A DNA stretch of 64,000 bases from RGIG426 sp045598965 (GTDB lineage: Bacteria > Bacillota > Clostridia > Oscillospirales > Acutalibacteraceae). The stretch covers positions 8,568 through 72,567 of the forward strand of contig JAZRVH010000016.1 in assembly GCA_045598965.1 (NCBI GenBank). The letters are read 5' to 3'. Made by a program: the position numbers and the translations under genes. Numbering within the stretch: the stretch's first letter is position 1; each line of letters starts with the position of its first letter. Under the pieces are notes generated by a model. That model had not been told where the DNA came from, ran no database searches, and saw nothing but the letters and a program-made list of their open reading frames with translations. Positions 49,241 through 58,382 of this stretch are shown here, in pieces.

Positions 49241-52183
49241 TTAATGTTTATTCTCGTTGCCCGGAAGCGGCTTCGGGTTGCTAAGCGGATCATAGATTCT
49301 CTTCGGCGGAGACTGTTTCTTCGGGACATTCGACGCAGCGTTGCTCGCTTGAACATTGCCGCTGTTCGCCGGAGCACTGTTGTTCGCCGGAGCACTGTTG
49401 TTCACCGGAGCATTGTTGTTCACCGGAGCATTGTTGTTCGCCGGAGCGTTGTTGTTCGCCGGAACACTGTTGTTCACCGGAGCGTTGTTGTTCACCGGAG
49501 CATTGTTGTTCGCCGGAACATTGCCGCCGCTTGCCGGAACATTTCCACTGTTTACCGGAATGCTGTTGTTATTCGCATTACCGCCTTGATTTCCGCCCTG
49601 GTTTCCGCCCTGGTTTCCGCCTTGGTTTCCGCCCTGGTTACTATTCTGGCCTTCCTTTTTCGGAGGTGCTGAGGTGGCTCTCCGGTTTTGCTTGTTCATC
49701 TCAGAATCGACGAACCCATTACCGTAATACTCGCCACCGATGCCTCTCCCGTTGTGGCTTTCCTTGTGAGCATCGTTTTGGGCTTGGGTATACTTTCTGC
49801 CGAAGATATCACGTCCGACGTACTGTTCGCCGTTGGAGTTCTTCCCAAGTTCGTTAAGCATCTTCTGTTGCTTTCTCTCGGCTCTCTTACGTTCTGCCGT
49901 GTCACGAGCGGTTTTTTCCGCCTGTGTATACGGAATGCCCATCTCGTCCTTGCCGACATAGGCTTCACCGTCGGCATTAAAGCCGAAGCCCTGGTCTTGT
50001 TGCTGCTGGCTTTCCGGAAGCGGCTGTTCGCCGTTACCATTGCCGTTGCCATTTTGACCGTTGCCGTCGCCGTTCACGTTGGTACCATTGACATCGGTGC
50101 CGTTCACATTGGTACCTTCATTATTCGGAAGGTTGTTGTTTTCCTCCGTATTATTCTCATTGTTGCCCTGGCCCTGGCCTTGACCCTGGCCTTGGCCCTG
50201 ACCCTGGCCTTGTCCTTGGCCCTCGCCTTCACCCTGACCTTGGCCCTGCTGATTCTGCGGCAGATTTTCAGAATCGGTACCGTTCGAATTCGTCTGTGTA
50301 TTGGTATCCGTTCCGTTTTGATTTTGCGTGTCTTTCGACTTGGTCGATTCGTTTTTACCCTGCTGGTTGGCTGGCAAGTTTTCGGACTTGGTGTCTCCGC
50401 CGCCAGACTTGGTGTCTCCGCCGGACTTGCCATCCCCGGTAGCTTTCTTTGCAGCGGCACCGGCGACAGCGGCACCGACGGCTCCACCATACGCAGCACC
50501 GACTTTTTGTGCCACTTTTGCCGCTTTTTCTTTCTTCTGCTGTTCTTTCTTGTCGTTGGCACGATCTTTCTTCGCTTGTTTCTTCTCGCCGGTCGGATCG
50601 TCCGGATCCTCGCCGCCGAAGTGCTTACCGAAGTGACGACCGAACTGTTTATCCGCCAAGTCGTTGGTATTCGACGCTTGGATAGCGGCGAAGCCTGCGT
50701 TGTTCGCCAAGATACCGGTGAGGATACCGCTGAAACGGCTAACACCCTCAAGCATACCGGCAATAAGCAACGCTTTCGCAGCGACGTTCAGAATGGTCGA
50801 CGGTAACAACACCAAATCCGAATCCAACACCATCGGGATAAACAAGATGATGAGACGCATCGGGATGATGTTACCGAACACACCGAATATTTGAATAATC
50901 ATCGACGTGGTCCACTCTTTGAAGCGGCGTCCGTCGTCCATCGACATAGTGGCGGCAATGGGCGGAGCAATCAAATACAGGCCCACAATATTCACAAGAC
51001 GGGTACAGCAGTTAAGGATGCATCGATAGAGGTTTTTCAGCACCCAATAACCGACGAACCAAATCATAAAGTAGGAAATACCGCCAAGCTGATAGCGGAA
51101 TGCAGATTTCACCTCAGACAAGGAATAAATGCTCTTATCGCCCGTATAGAATGCACCACGCAAGCCGTCGGTAATGGCGGGGTCACGGTTGTAAGCATCG
51201 TTCTTCGCCGCTTTCATCGTACCCATCAGGAACACGACACGGTCAAGCGACGCACTGTCGACGGTGGTATATTCTTTTTTGTAATTTTCGAGCGGACGGA
51301 AATCGGCATTCGTGTGCAGTGTATTCATAATCCGAAGCAACACGCTCGACGATTCCACGTAATAGAGGTCCAAATCCAACTCTTTTTCAGGGTTGGCGGC
51401 ATACGCTAATTGTTCCAACTCACTCTGCCACGTGGGACAAGGATTCCCGTCCTCGTCCCGTGTGGGATACACAAGGTCAAACACGCCTTTCTCCTGCAAA
51501 TAGAGCAAGTCGGAGCGTATTTCGTTATAACAACTGTTTAAGTTAAAACGCTGGTTATACGATGGGTTCAGTGAGTAGTTGCCAATCGTATTGAGAATAC
51601 GTGCCATAGCGGCAAATTCATCCTCGGAGAACTCAATCTCACTTCGTTCGGTAAGCGATTTATTTTGGTCAAATACGTAGCTGACACGCTCGACAAGAAT
51701 GTTGGTAAAGGACATCGCCACCGACATCACAGCGGTCAAGGTAATCATCACAAACAAGCTCTTGAGCAAACCGCCGATAATCTGGCCGATCGACTGTTGT
51801 TGCTTGTCGTTGATATCGAACATCTTGCGGGTAACGGCGATAATGGTAAACACAATGGCGAGCACCGCACCAATCATCACCATGCCCCAATAGATGCCGT
51901 TGATAGCCTCATTCTCAAAGAATAGGTTGGTTAGATATGTAAAATCTTCTTTCATCTGCACCTTGCTGATGCCTGCAAACACTGCAAACACCGCATAGGC
52001 AGCTTTGATAATATCGCACCAAGCACAGGTCAGATAATAGCAGACCCAGCCGATACCTTCTTTGATAGCGTCAAGTATGGCGTTGCCGATGGCGTCGGCA
52101 ATCGAGTCAAATACGTCTTCAAACCAGTCAATGACGCTGTCAAAGACGTCAAAAAGACCCAAAACGCCCAAGAATTTGTACAT
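49241..52183 (-). CDS. VirB6/TrbL-like polytopic membrane protein with long low-complexity tail
   Basis: 980 aa. Residues 1-500 hold about six membrane helices with an amphipathic Asp-rich N-terminus (FDVFDSVIDWFEDVFDSIADAIG) and a conserved-looking pore region (NLYRCILNCCTRLVNIVGLYLIAPPIAATMSMDDG). This layout matches TrbL/VirB6-type channel subunits of Gram-positive T4SS. Residues about 510-610 are Lys/Asp-rich and Gly/Ala-rich. From there to the end the chain is low complexity: Q-G-Q-G-E/Q runs, N-Q-G-G repeats and N-x-A-P-V-N hexapeptides. The tail is probably cytosolic or exported and disordered. It is 89 bases upstream of the VirB4 gene. Confidence 0.82.
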   Translation of the reverse strand: MYKFLGVLGLFDVFDSVIDWFEDVFDSIADAIGNAILDAIKEGIGWVCYYLTCAWCDIIKAAYAVFAVFAGISKVQMKEDFTYLTNLFFENEAINGIYWGMVMIGAVLAIVFTIIAVTRKMFDINDKQQQSIGQIIGGLLKSLFVMITLTAVMSVAMSFTNILVERVSYVFDQNKSLTERSEIEFSEDEFAAMARILNTIGNYSLNPSYNQRFNLNSCYNEIRSDLLYLQEKGVFDLVYPTRDEDGNPCPTWQSELEQLAYAANPEKELDLDLYYVESSSVLLRIMNTLHTNADFRPLENYKKEYTTVDSASLDRVVFLMGTMKAAKNDAYNRDPAITDGLRGAFYTGDKSIYSLSEVKSAFRYQLGGISYFMIWFVGYWVLKNLYRCILNCCTRLVNIVGLYLIAPPIAATMSMDDGRRFKEWTTSMIIQIFGVFGNIIPMRLIILFIPMVLDSDLVLLPSTILNVAAKALLIAGMLEGVSRFSGILTGILANNAGFAAIQASNTNDLADKQFGRHFGKHFGGEDPDDPTGEKKQAKKDRANDKKEQQKKEKAAKVAQKVGAAYGGAVGAAVAGAAAKKATGDGKSGGDTKSGGGDTKSENLPANQQGKNESTKSKDTQNQNGTDTNTQTNSNGTDSENLPQNQQGQGQGEGEGQGQGQGQGQGQGQGQGQGNNENNTEENNNLPNNEGTNVNGTDVNGTNVNGDGNGQNGNGNGNGEQPLPESQQQQDQGFGFNADGEAYVGKDEMGIPYTQAEKTARDTAERKRAERKQQKMLNELGKNSNGEQYVGRDIFGRKYTQAQNDAHKESHNGRGIGGEYYGNGFVDSEMNKQNRRATSAPPKKEGQNSNQGGNQGGNQGGNQGGNQGGNANNNSIPVNSGNVPASGGNVPANNNAPVNNNAPVNNSVPANNNAPANNNAPVNNNAPVNNSAPANNSAPANSGNVQASNAASNVPKKQSPPKRIYDPLSNPKPLPGNENKH
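49360..49560 (-). repeat. 18-bp tandem repeats coding Asn-Asn-Ala-Pro-Val/Ala-Asn units
   Basis: About 11 degenerate 18-base units (core TTGTTCACCGGAGCATTG on the plus strand) in the tail of the VirB6-like gene. Adjacent 12-base units at 49580-49640 code NQGG. Confidence 0.85.
50166..50250 (-). repeat. 6-bp repeats coding a Gln-Gly/Glu run
   Basis: The hexamer (CCCTGG/CCTTGG) is repeated about 13 times within the VirB6-like gene, coding QGQGQGEGEGQG-type sequence. Confidence 0.8.
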
Positions 52184-52230
52184 ATCTTAACGCTCTCCCT
52201 TCTTTGTGAATGTTTATAAATTTGTGCCGG

Positions 52231-53184
52231 TTAACGTACACGCAGTTTGTTTCGGGAAACCACGAGATAGATGATCAACCCCACGATTGCCGCCAATAAA
52301 AGAACAATAAAGCCAATAGACGACATATTGAAATACATCAATATGCGGAACGAGTAGGTCGTTTTGTTGCCGGCCGGGTCAGTCAGCACAATGTGGTACA
52401 TTCCGCTCTGACTCAGTGTGTCTTTGGCGTTGATGGTTCGGTTGCCCAATTTAATGGAGGCAGTTACGCCCGGCTCCATATCCGAAATGTCCACCGGGCC
52501 TTTGGCGACGTTGTTTTTCACCGCTTCAAGCTTCAGTGTCGGCGGTGTGTGGTCGACCTCAACCTCCAGTTCGTAGAGTGTATCGGTCGCATTACAGCGG
52601 TAGTGCACCGCATAGCCCCCCTCTTCGGTCATATCCACCGAAGAAGTGGTGTGATTTGCCAAGGCACCGTCTAAACGGGCATCCGTAATAGAAAACCCCT
52701 CGGGAACCGTAAAGGTTTCAAGTTTCCCGGAAGTTTTTTTCAAAATAGAAAACGTCAAAATCTGTTTGGACTGAGACGAGGTTCCCGTCGCCTGCAACAC
52801 ATAAGCACCAGGCTCCTCAATACGTTTGTAATTCGGCTCCTGCACTTCGTTTCCGTCCAAATACAGCGTAGGTACGACGCCGTTGGGAACTTGAATTTCC
52901 ACCGGCTCAGTCACAAACATACCGTCCGCCACGGTGGCGTAAAAGCTGCTGGGCGACACCTCGGCTTTTTCATAAGCAAACATCTTTTTATCCCGATCAT
53001 ACTGGGTGGCGTTGTTGACAATGACACGGGAATAGCCGCCCTCATTTCCGCTTTCGGAATAATTGCTCAAAGGCTCGCCGGTATACGGGTCAACTTCTTC
53101 AACTTCGGTATGTACCGCAGCAACGCTGAAACACAAGGTCAAGCACAAAACAGCGGCGACAAAAAACGCAACAAGTTTTTTCAC
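52231..53184 (-). CDS. Uncharacterised secreted protein with C-terminal membrane anchor, T4SS cluster
   Basis: 317 aa from GTG 53184 (GGGGTGGAG upstream; VKKLVAFFVAAVLCL). It has a signal peptide of about 25 residues and an extracytoplasmic part of Ig-like/beta-sandwich character. The line PTLYLDGNEVQEPNYKRIEEPG and the later IKLGNRTINAKDTLSQSGMYHIVLTDPAGNK are typical of bacterial Ig-like or invasin-type folds. One C-terminal helix (about 285-307, IGFIVLLLAAIVGLIIYLVV) is followed by a short basic tail, giving type I topology. It lies between VirD4 and VirB6 genes and is likely part of the cell-surface portion of the machine (inference). Confidence 0.7.
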   Translation of the reverse strand: MKKLVAFFVAAVLCLTLCFSVAAVHTEVEEVDPYTGEPLSNYSESGNEGGYSRVIVNNATQYDRDKKMFAYEKAEVSPSSFYATVADGMFVTEPVEIQVPNGVVPTLYLDGNEVQEPNYKRIEEPGAYVLQATGTSSQSKQILTFSILKKTSGKLETFTVPEGFSITDARLDGALANHTTSSVDMTEEGGYAVHYRCNATDTLYELEVEVDHTPPTLKLEAVKNNVAKGPVDISDMEPGVTASIKLGNRTINAKDTLSQSGMYHIVLTDPAGNKTTYSFRILMYFNMSSIGFIVLLLAAIVGLIIYLVVSRNKLRVR

Positions 53185-53198
53185 GTTCTCCACCCCTC

Positions 53199-55196
53199 TC
53201 ACTGCTTGAGCACGGTGGCGTTCCGTGCCTTGATGTCATAAAAAGCGTCATCCGCACGAAACACGTGGGAACGGATTTCGTCCAAATCCATACGTCCGAA
53301 TTTATAGAAATCGCACTTGTAGGACGGGGTGTATTTGGTCATAAGCCGGTAGTTACCGAAGGTCACGATAATGGCGTTACCCGTCGAGGTCTTGTTGTTG
53401 AGTTTCTGCAAATCCGACGGATAGATAAGCGGACGGGTCTGCAACTGGTTGCTGACGTTCATATCGCCCTCTTTAGAGCCGAGACCCGCCGATGTAGACG
53501 TGGTACGCACGGTTTTGTTGCCGCACAGCTCCGAGAACTCTTTACAGGTACCGATATCGTTCGAACCGATGAACATTTTCAGTGCACAGTTGGATTTAAC
53601 AACATCCGCCACGCCTTCGCCGTAGATATTATTAAGCTGTGCGTAGCTCTGCACAACCATATTGAACCAAATCTTACGGCTACGTCCAACGGTAATCATC
53701 TTGTCGAATTTCTCGATACGGGGCATATTACCGAACTCATCGAGAATAAAATACACGTTGCGGGGAAGCGACAAATCCTCACGGGCGGACGCCACCTTAA
53801 TTAAACCTTTATATAGGCTCAGGATGAACAACGAGGCAAGTCCGTGACGGGTATCTTTCTCGTCCGGGATTTTAAGGAACAACGCCGTCGGTCGGTCGGC
53901 AAACTGCTCGGCGTGGATATCCGTCGCCGAGGTAAGTCCGCAGATGCCACGGTCGTTGAAAATATTCAATTTATCAAAGGTAATAGACATATAGCTGGAC
54001 AGCGTCTGATCCGCTGCCGCAAGTACCTGACGAGACAGCGAAACGGCTTGCGACAGCTTGCTTCTGCCCTCAAAATAGCGTTTTAAGTGGATATAGTTTT
54101 TCTCACTGTTGGTGAGGATTTTGTTGAGGTTAAAGAAATTAAATTTCTCCTTGGTCATACCGAGGCGTTTGTCCTGGCTATCCTCAAGCATCGCAAGGCA
54201 GGTTGCCAAAATAATCGAACGGGCACCTTTTTCCCAAAGAGGGTCTTTTTCGTTGGTAATCGGGCAGATACCGGAGATGAGGTCGTTCAAATCCTCGTAC
54301 ATCTCGTCGTAAATTCGCTGTTTGGCGACGGAAACGTCGTCCTGGCAGTGATACAGGTCGGTGTAGGCTCTGCCGTTCCATTCACACCACACCTCGCCGG
54401 CAGGAGCATCATCCATCCGTTTAAGCGACGAATACTCGTCGATATCGTCACGGTGAACGAGAATATCCTTACCGGTTTCGCAGAATTCCTGATACATATC
54501 CCAAATCGGATCGAGCGGATTCCAACGGGAGGACGAATAGGTATCACGCAGATCGAGCACCATCACGTCGTAACCACGTTCTTTAAGAAACTTCGAGTGC
54601 ATATCGAACAGCTCGCCCTTCGGATCGGTCATCACCATACTCGAACCGCAGTTGGTCGCACCGATGAGCTGAATCATCGGGTTGATAAACGTAGTCGTTT
54701 TACCGGAACCGGTCGAACCGATGACAAGTGCGTGGGCACCGGACATCATATTGATGTGCATTTGGCCTTTTTTGTCCACGATGGCACGAAGCGGTGCACC
54801 GTCTTTCTTGGCATCCGGCAGCATTTCGTACGTCAACGGGGTAAACAGCTTATCCCGCTCTTTTTCGGTCATATAGCGGCTGTTTTCGAGCACAGATTCC
54901 ACGTCGCCGTTGTTCTCTTTGCCCATAAGGCCTCGACCCTTGCCGAAGTTGCTACCTACAAGCACCACAAGCATGGTGAGAGCGACAATCAAAAAGCCGG
55001 TCAACCACGTTTTGATAGACCACAAAAAACTCCAATGCAGGTCGAAACCGTCACCGTGGATAATCGAACCCATATTGGCTAAAATATTTCGCAGCAGAAA
55101 GCCCAAAACGCCCGCCCCGACAACCGCAACCACCCCATAGGCGATCAGTTTGTCCATAGGCAGGCTTTTTGCCCAGTCCTTGAATTTGTTTATCAT
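53199..55196 (-). CDS. VirD4/TraG-type coupling ATPase
   Basis: 665 aa. Two N-terminal membrane helices (residues about 15-35 and 55-80) precede the RecA-like motor. Walker A GSTGSGKTTTFINP lies near residue 160, and VMTDPKGELFDMHSKFL follows. Walker B YFILDEFGNMPRIEKFD is near residue 485, and VVQSYAQLNNIYG and CALKMFIGSNDIGTCKEFSELCG are further conserved segments. This is the TraG/VirD4 family that recruits substrates (relaxosomes or effector proteins) to a T4SS. No relaxase gene is nearby, so the substrate could be protein. The stop overlaps the start region of the next gene. Confidence 0.93.
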   Translation of the reverse strand: MINKFKDWAKSLPMDKLIAYGVVAVVGAGVLGFLLRNILANMGSIIHGDGFDLHWSFLWSIKTWLTGFLIVALTMLVVLVGSNFGKGRGLMGKENNGDVESVLENSRYMTEKERDKLFTPLTYEMLPDAKKDGAPLRAIVDKKGQMHINMMSGAHALVIGSTGSGKTTTFINPMIQLIGATNCGSSMVMTDPKGELFDMHSKFLKERGYDVMVLDLRDTYSSSRWNPLDPIWDMYQEFCETGKDILVHRDDIDEYSSLKRMDDAPAGEVWCEWNGRAYTDLYHCQDDVSVAKQRIYDEMYEDLNDLISGICPITNEKDPLWEKGARSIILATCLAMLEDSQDKRLGMTKEKFNFFNLNKILTNSEKNYIHLKRYFEGRSKLSQAVSLSRQVLAAADQTLSSYMSITFDKLNIFNDRGICGLTSATDIHAEQFADRPTALFLKIPDEKDTRHGLASLFILSLYKGLIKVASAREDLSLPRNVYFILDEFGNMPRIEKFDKMITVGRSRKIWFNMVVQSYAQLNNIYGEGVADVVKSNCALKMFIGSNDIGTCKEFSELCGNKTVRTTSTSAGLGSKEGDMNVSNQLQTRPLIYPSDLQKLNNKTSTGNAIIVTFGNYRLMTKYTPSYKCDFYKFGRMDLDEIRSHVFRADDAFYDIKARNATVLKQ

Positions 55197-55225
55197 AAGA
55201 GAGGCCCCTCTTTCCGCTTTAAGCC

Positions 55226-55247
55226 CGGGCGGAATTTCTTCCGCCCG
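55226..55247 (-). other. Intergenic hairpin upstream of the virD4-like gene
   Basis: Perfect 9-bp GC-rich inverted repeat CGGGCGGAA/TTCCGCCCG with a 4-base loop between the 697-aa gene and virD4, without a T run. Confidence 0.5.
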
Positions 55248-55294
55248 AGCGTAGTTTTCAAAGTTATATGTCCCAAAACAACAAGATAGCTTGT

Positions 55295-57388
55295 TTAGGA
55301 CGGTTGATAGGTTGCCAGCACGCCCTTGCCGGACACATGGGTATCGGAACCAACAAGCTTGTTGCCGCCATGTATCAAAACCGTGCCTTCGTTTTCCAGA
55401 TAATAGTTGCCGTACCCATAGGTACAGGCACCTGTACTTGTTTTTTCCATGCCGACAATAGTGGTAGAAGCACCACTGCCACGCACCGCCACCTTATTGG
55501 CAACCGCTGACGCCATATGACAGCCGGCAAAGATGTATGCACCCTCTTTATTACGCACCTCGCCGCCATCGATGGTCAAACCGTTAGTCAGCACCATGGT
55601 GCCCAAATTCAAAAGGGTACCCCCTTCGTAAATGTTCATTGTGCAACCGGGGTTGTTGCTCATATACACACCGGCGTTTTTCAAAACAACAAGATCTCCG
55701 GCACAATCCGTATATTCCACTGTTTCCCCACTCGTTACAAGGACAGCGATTTTGTTGCGGATAATTTTGTCACGTGACTCCTCATATTCGATCACCGCCG
55801 CATTCAGCGGTTCATACTCCGCCGCTATCGCTTCGTAAGCCTCTTGGGCGGTTTTGTAGTTGGCCTCAGCCACCCTAATTACGTCTTTGTTTCCGCCACT
55901 TACGGCACTACTGTATATAGCGGCTTTTTCGCAGAGTACATTCCAAGCACGTGTATAGGCCGGAAGCAATGCATCGGCAGCCGCTTGTTTTGCCGCTAAC
56001 TCTTTTTCGTATTCCGCAGTTGCCTCTTTGACATGATCACGGTAGAAAGTGCCCGAAAAGCTTGCCGTACCCCCGTAACAGTTGATGGAGCCTGCCTCCT
56101 TGTCTTGGGAGGGGCTATTTTTGTTGACAACGCTGGAAACAATCGAAGCATTTTCGTTGACAACAAGCGTTCCACAGTTGTCAATAACGCCATCGTTCAC
56201 CAAAACGCCTTTCACTGTGAGCAACGCACCGGGAGCAATCAATACACGTGCACCCGGGGCAATACGGAGGTTTCCGTTTACGGTCTCAATGGCACCTTTT
56301 TCAACGGAGTAGTCTCCCTCAATAATTTGCACTTTAGTCTCTTCTCCGTAGAACAGCGAAAAGTTACTGAAATAGCACTTCTCGTACGAATGGGAGCTGT
56401 TACCACTGTCCAAATAATCTTGGAAAAAGCCGTTATCGTTAAACAGCAGGTCGAAATACCCCTCATCAAAGCACAGACCTCCTTTTGCCGAAGTGCCGTT
56501 AATATCGCAGGTAAGCTGCACCTTGCCCTTGTCGGTATACTTCGAACGCTCATCCCCGCAATCCGACGGACACAGTTCGAAGTCGATGACCTGATCTATG
56601 TTACGAATACCTTTATGTTTGTACGGAGTCCAATCCAAACGCCTATTGTTGTACTCACTAATAGCCGGACCGTATCCCAGATACTGCCCATCCCCTCTAA
56701 AGTTGACCGTCGCCATTCCACGGGTAATCTTCTCTGCTACCTCCATTGTCCAGTCGCTGATGTTCTTTGTCGTGTAGAACTCGTCCGCATCAAACGCCAC
56801 TTCCGGCATCAGAGTTTTAGCCTTTACACGTGCCAATGAATTTTGCCTGTCGCAGAGCAGGTCTGTAAAAAAGCGTTTCGCCGCCGGACTGGAAGCCCAC
56901 GGCTCTTTGCTTTTCGAGACGACCGTATTGTAGAAGCCCAAAAGTCTGTTTTTATCAAGCCAAGCGTAAGCAGCAAAATAGCTTTCAAAGTTACCGCTGT
57001 AGCTAACGTTTTTCTGATAGTACTTTTTGTACTCCGCTTCCATATCGTCCGGCATATACGCATACTCGTACATACCAGCGTGACGGCCGTCACGGTATAT
57101 TTCGACGCCCAAAACGGAATAGTCACCTCTGCCTTGAGCGACATAACGAGCTCCGGAGACCGGATCTTCCCAGCACAGGATAACCGGCACGGTTCTCCCC
57201 TTAAGTGCCTCAAGCTCGGCTTGCGACTGCACACGTGTCCACTTAAAGAGTTTCTGCTCTTTGTGGGCAGACGCCGCCGACGCCGGAACGGTAAAGACGG
57301 CGAGAGCCGAAGCCGCCATAAGGCAGGCAAGCGAGAAGGCGAGCAAACGTCGCATATTCGGTTTTACACAGTTAAGAATTGCTTTCAT
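55295..57388 (-). CDS. Uncharacterised secreted 697-aa protein of the T4SS cluster
   Basis: The N-terminal 40 residues are a signal peptide (LLAFSLACLMAASALAVFTVPASAASA). Residues 45-320 form an unrecognised globular region rich in Tyr, Trp and Asp. Residues about 370-445 and 550-690 look like two halves of a beta-solenoid with N-x-G-x-L/I rungs (LVNDGVIDNCGTLVVNENA; TLLNLGTMVLTNGLTIDGG). Between them lies an alpha-helical Ala/Glu-rich hairpin (about 450-535). There is no anchor or sorting motif. It sits between the pilin and VirD4 genes, so it may be a surface tip, adhesin or secreted partner of the machine (inference). Confidence 0.65.
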   Translation of the reverse strand: MKAILNCVKPNMRRLLAFSLACLMAASALAVFTVPASAASAHKEQKLFKWTRVQSQAELEALKGRTVPVILCWEDPVSGARYVAQGRGDYSVLGVEIYRDGRHAGMYEYAYMPDDMEAEYKKYYQKNVSYSGNFESYFAAYAWLDKNRLLGFYNTVVSKSKEPWASSPAAKRFFTDLLCDRQNSLARVKAKTLMPEVAFDADEFYTTKNISDWTMEVAEKITRGMATVNFRGDGQYLGYGPAISEYNNRRLDWTPYKHKGIRNIDQVIDFELCPSDCGDERSKYTDKGKVQLTCDINGTSAKGGLCFDEGYFDLLFNDNGFFQDYLDSGNSSHSYEKCYFSNFSLFYGEETKVQIIEGDYSVEKGAIETVNGNLRIAPGARVLIAPGALLTVKGVLVNDGVIDNCGTLVVNENASIVSSVVNKNSPSQDKEAGSINCYGGTASFSGTFYRDHVKEATAEYEKELAAKQAAADALLPAYTRAWNVLCEKAAIYSSAVSGGNKDVIRVAEANYKTAQEAYEAIAAEYEPLNAAVIEYEESRDKIIRNKIAVLVTSGETVEYTDCAGDLVVLKNAGVYMSNNPGCTMNIYEGGTLLNLGTMVLTNGLTIDGGEVRNKEGAYIFAGCHMASAVANKVAVRGSGASTTIVGMEKTSTGACTYGYGNYYLENEGTVLIHGGNKLVGSDTHVSGKGVLATYQPS

Positions 57389-57461
57389 TACACTTCATCC
57401 TTTCGCTTGCCTGCCGTTATTTCACGGATTCGGCAAACAATTGTCTCTTACAGAGAGGGGT

Positions 57462-57863
57462 TTACAGTTTGCTGGTGTCGATAACGTTGGCACTGGTACC
57501 GTCGTTGACCCAGTCGGCGAGGATCGGGGTGACGAGATACAGGGCGAGAATCAACACGAAGATGAGCACGAAGCCGATGATGGCGTTCTGCAGGTGGGAT
57601 TTCGCTTTCTCACGATCCTGCGGCTCTTCGGCTTTGGCGTATTTCACGCCGAGGACGATGCAGTACAGAGCACCGACAGCCACGACGAGGCCGAGGGCCA
57701 CGCCCATAACCGAGCGGAGAAGCTCGATGATCGGCTGGGTGATCTGCTCGAGGTCGGCACCGTCGGCCAGAGCGGTCATGCTCATCATCATGGCGGTGGT
57801 CATCACGGCACCGATGCGAGCGGTCAGTTGTTTTGCGGTGAGTTTTTTGCTGAGTTTTTTCAT
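57462..57863 (-). CDS. VirB2/TrbC-like pilin or small T4SS membrane subunit
   Basis: 133 aa, ATG after AGGAGG. The N-terminal basic stretch and helix (residues about 15-33, ending ALADG) look like a cleavable signal. Two further helices (SVMGVALGLVVAVGALYCIVLGVKYA near 50-75 and IIGFVLIFVLILALYLVTPI near 95-118) are separated by a charged loop with AKAEEPQDREKAKSHLQNA. This matches the two-helix VirB2/TrbC-like proteins of Firmicutes conjugative elements. The gene lies third in the cluster after the sigma factor. Confidence 0.82.
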   Translation of the reverse strand: MKKLSKKLTAKQLTARIGAVMTTAMMMSMTALADGADLEQITQPIIELLRSVMGVALGLVVAVGALYCIVLGVKYAKAEEPQDREKAKSHLQNAIIGFVLIFVLILALYLVTPILADWVNDGTSANVIDTSKL

Positions 57864-57922
57864 TGTTTGTTCCTCCTAAGAAGTTTTTTATTTGATTTGC
57901 ATTGCTGCAAAAGAAACCAAGT

Positions 57923-58378
57923 TTACATTAACGGGCCCTGCTTTTCCGGCACATCCAGTGCGGGCTCGTCGAGTGTCAGCGTCGATTCGGACGCAAGACC
58001 CACACCGCCGATGGCGTTTTCAGCGGCACGGCTCAGCTCGTCGGTGAATTTTCCGGTTTCCAAATCGTGCTGGGCCTCAACGGGCGAGCGATTTGCCAAT
58101 TCGTCAAACGCCGGAAGTTCTTTCAGCTGTTCGGCGAGCTTGTCAACGTCCGTCCCGACGGGCAAGCGGTTGTTCTGTGCCAAACGTCCCACAGCGGCAA
58201 CCGCCGTCAAATCCCTCGACTGGGCGGTGGATGCCGTGTTGCCGAGTGCTTTTAATCTTTTTTCCGCCTCACGCCCTTTTTCAATGGCGTGAACAGTAGT
58301 GACCATGCTCTCGGTCAGCTCCTGCGGTGCTCCTTTCGGCTCACCGACGGCTTTTGCCAATCTTTCTTTCGGTGTCAT
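57923..58378 (-). CDS. Uncharacterised soluble protein coupled to the ECF sigma factor
   Basis: 151 aa, not recognised. The start lies 4 bases after the sigma stop, so the two are translationally linked. It is helical, with charged N-terminus MTPKERLAKAVGEPKG, no membrane helix, and a Pro/Leu-rich end (LDEPALDVPEKQGPLM). The position of a classic anti-sigma gene is suggestive, but it lacks the usual membrane segment and any zinc motif. A soluble sigma partner is one reading; a chaperone or cargo protein is another. Confidence 0.55.
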   Translation of the reverse strand: MTPKERLAKAVGEPKGAPQELTESMVTTVHAIEKGREAEKRLKALGNTASTAQSRDLTAVAAVGRLAQNNRLPVGTDVDKLAEQLKELPAFDELANRSPVEAQHDLETGKFTDELSRAAENAIGGVGLASESTLTLDEPALDVPEKQGPLM

Positions 58379-58382
58379 ACCA

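Noticed and set aside
45421..50250. CRISPR array from the regular 18-base repeats
   Set aside because: The repeats are contiguous, coding and in frame (EEKPA and NNAPVN units) without unique spacers.
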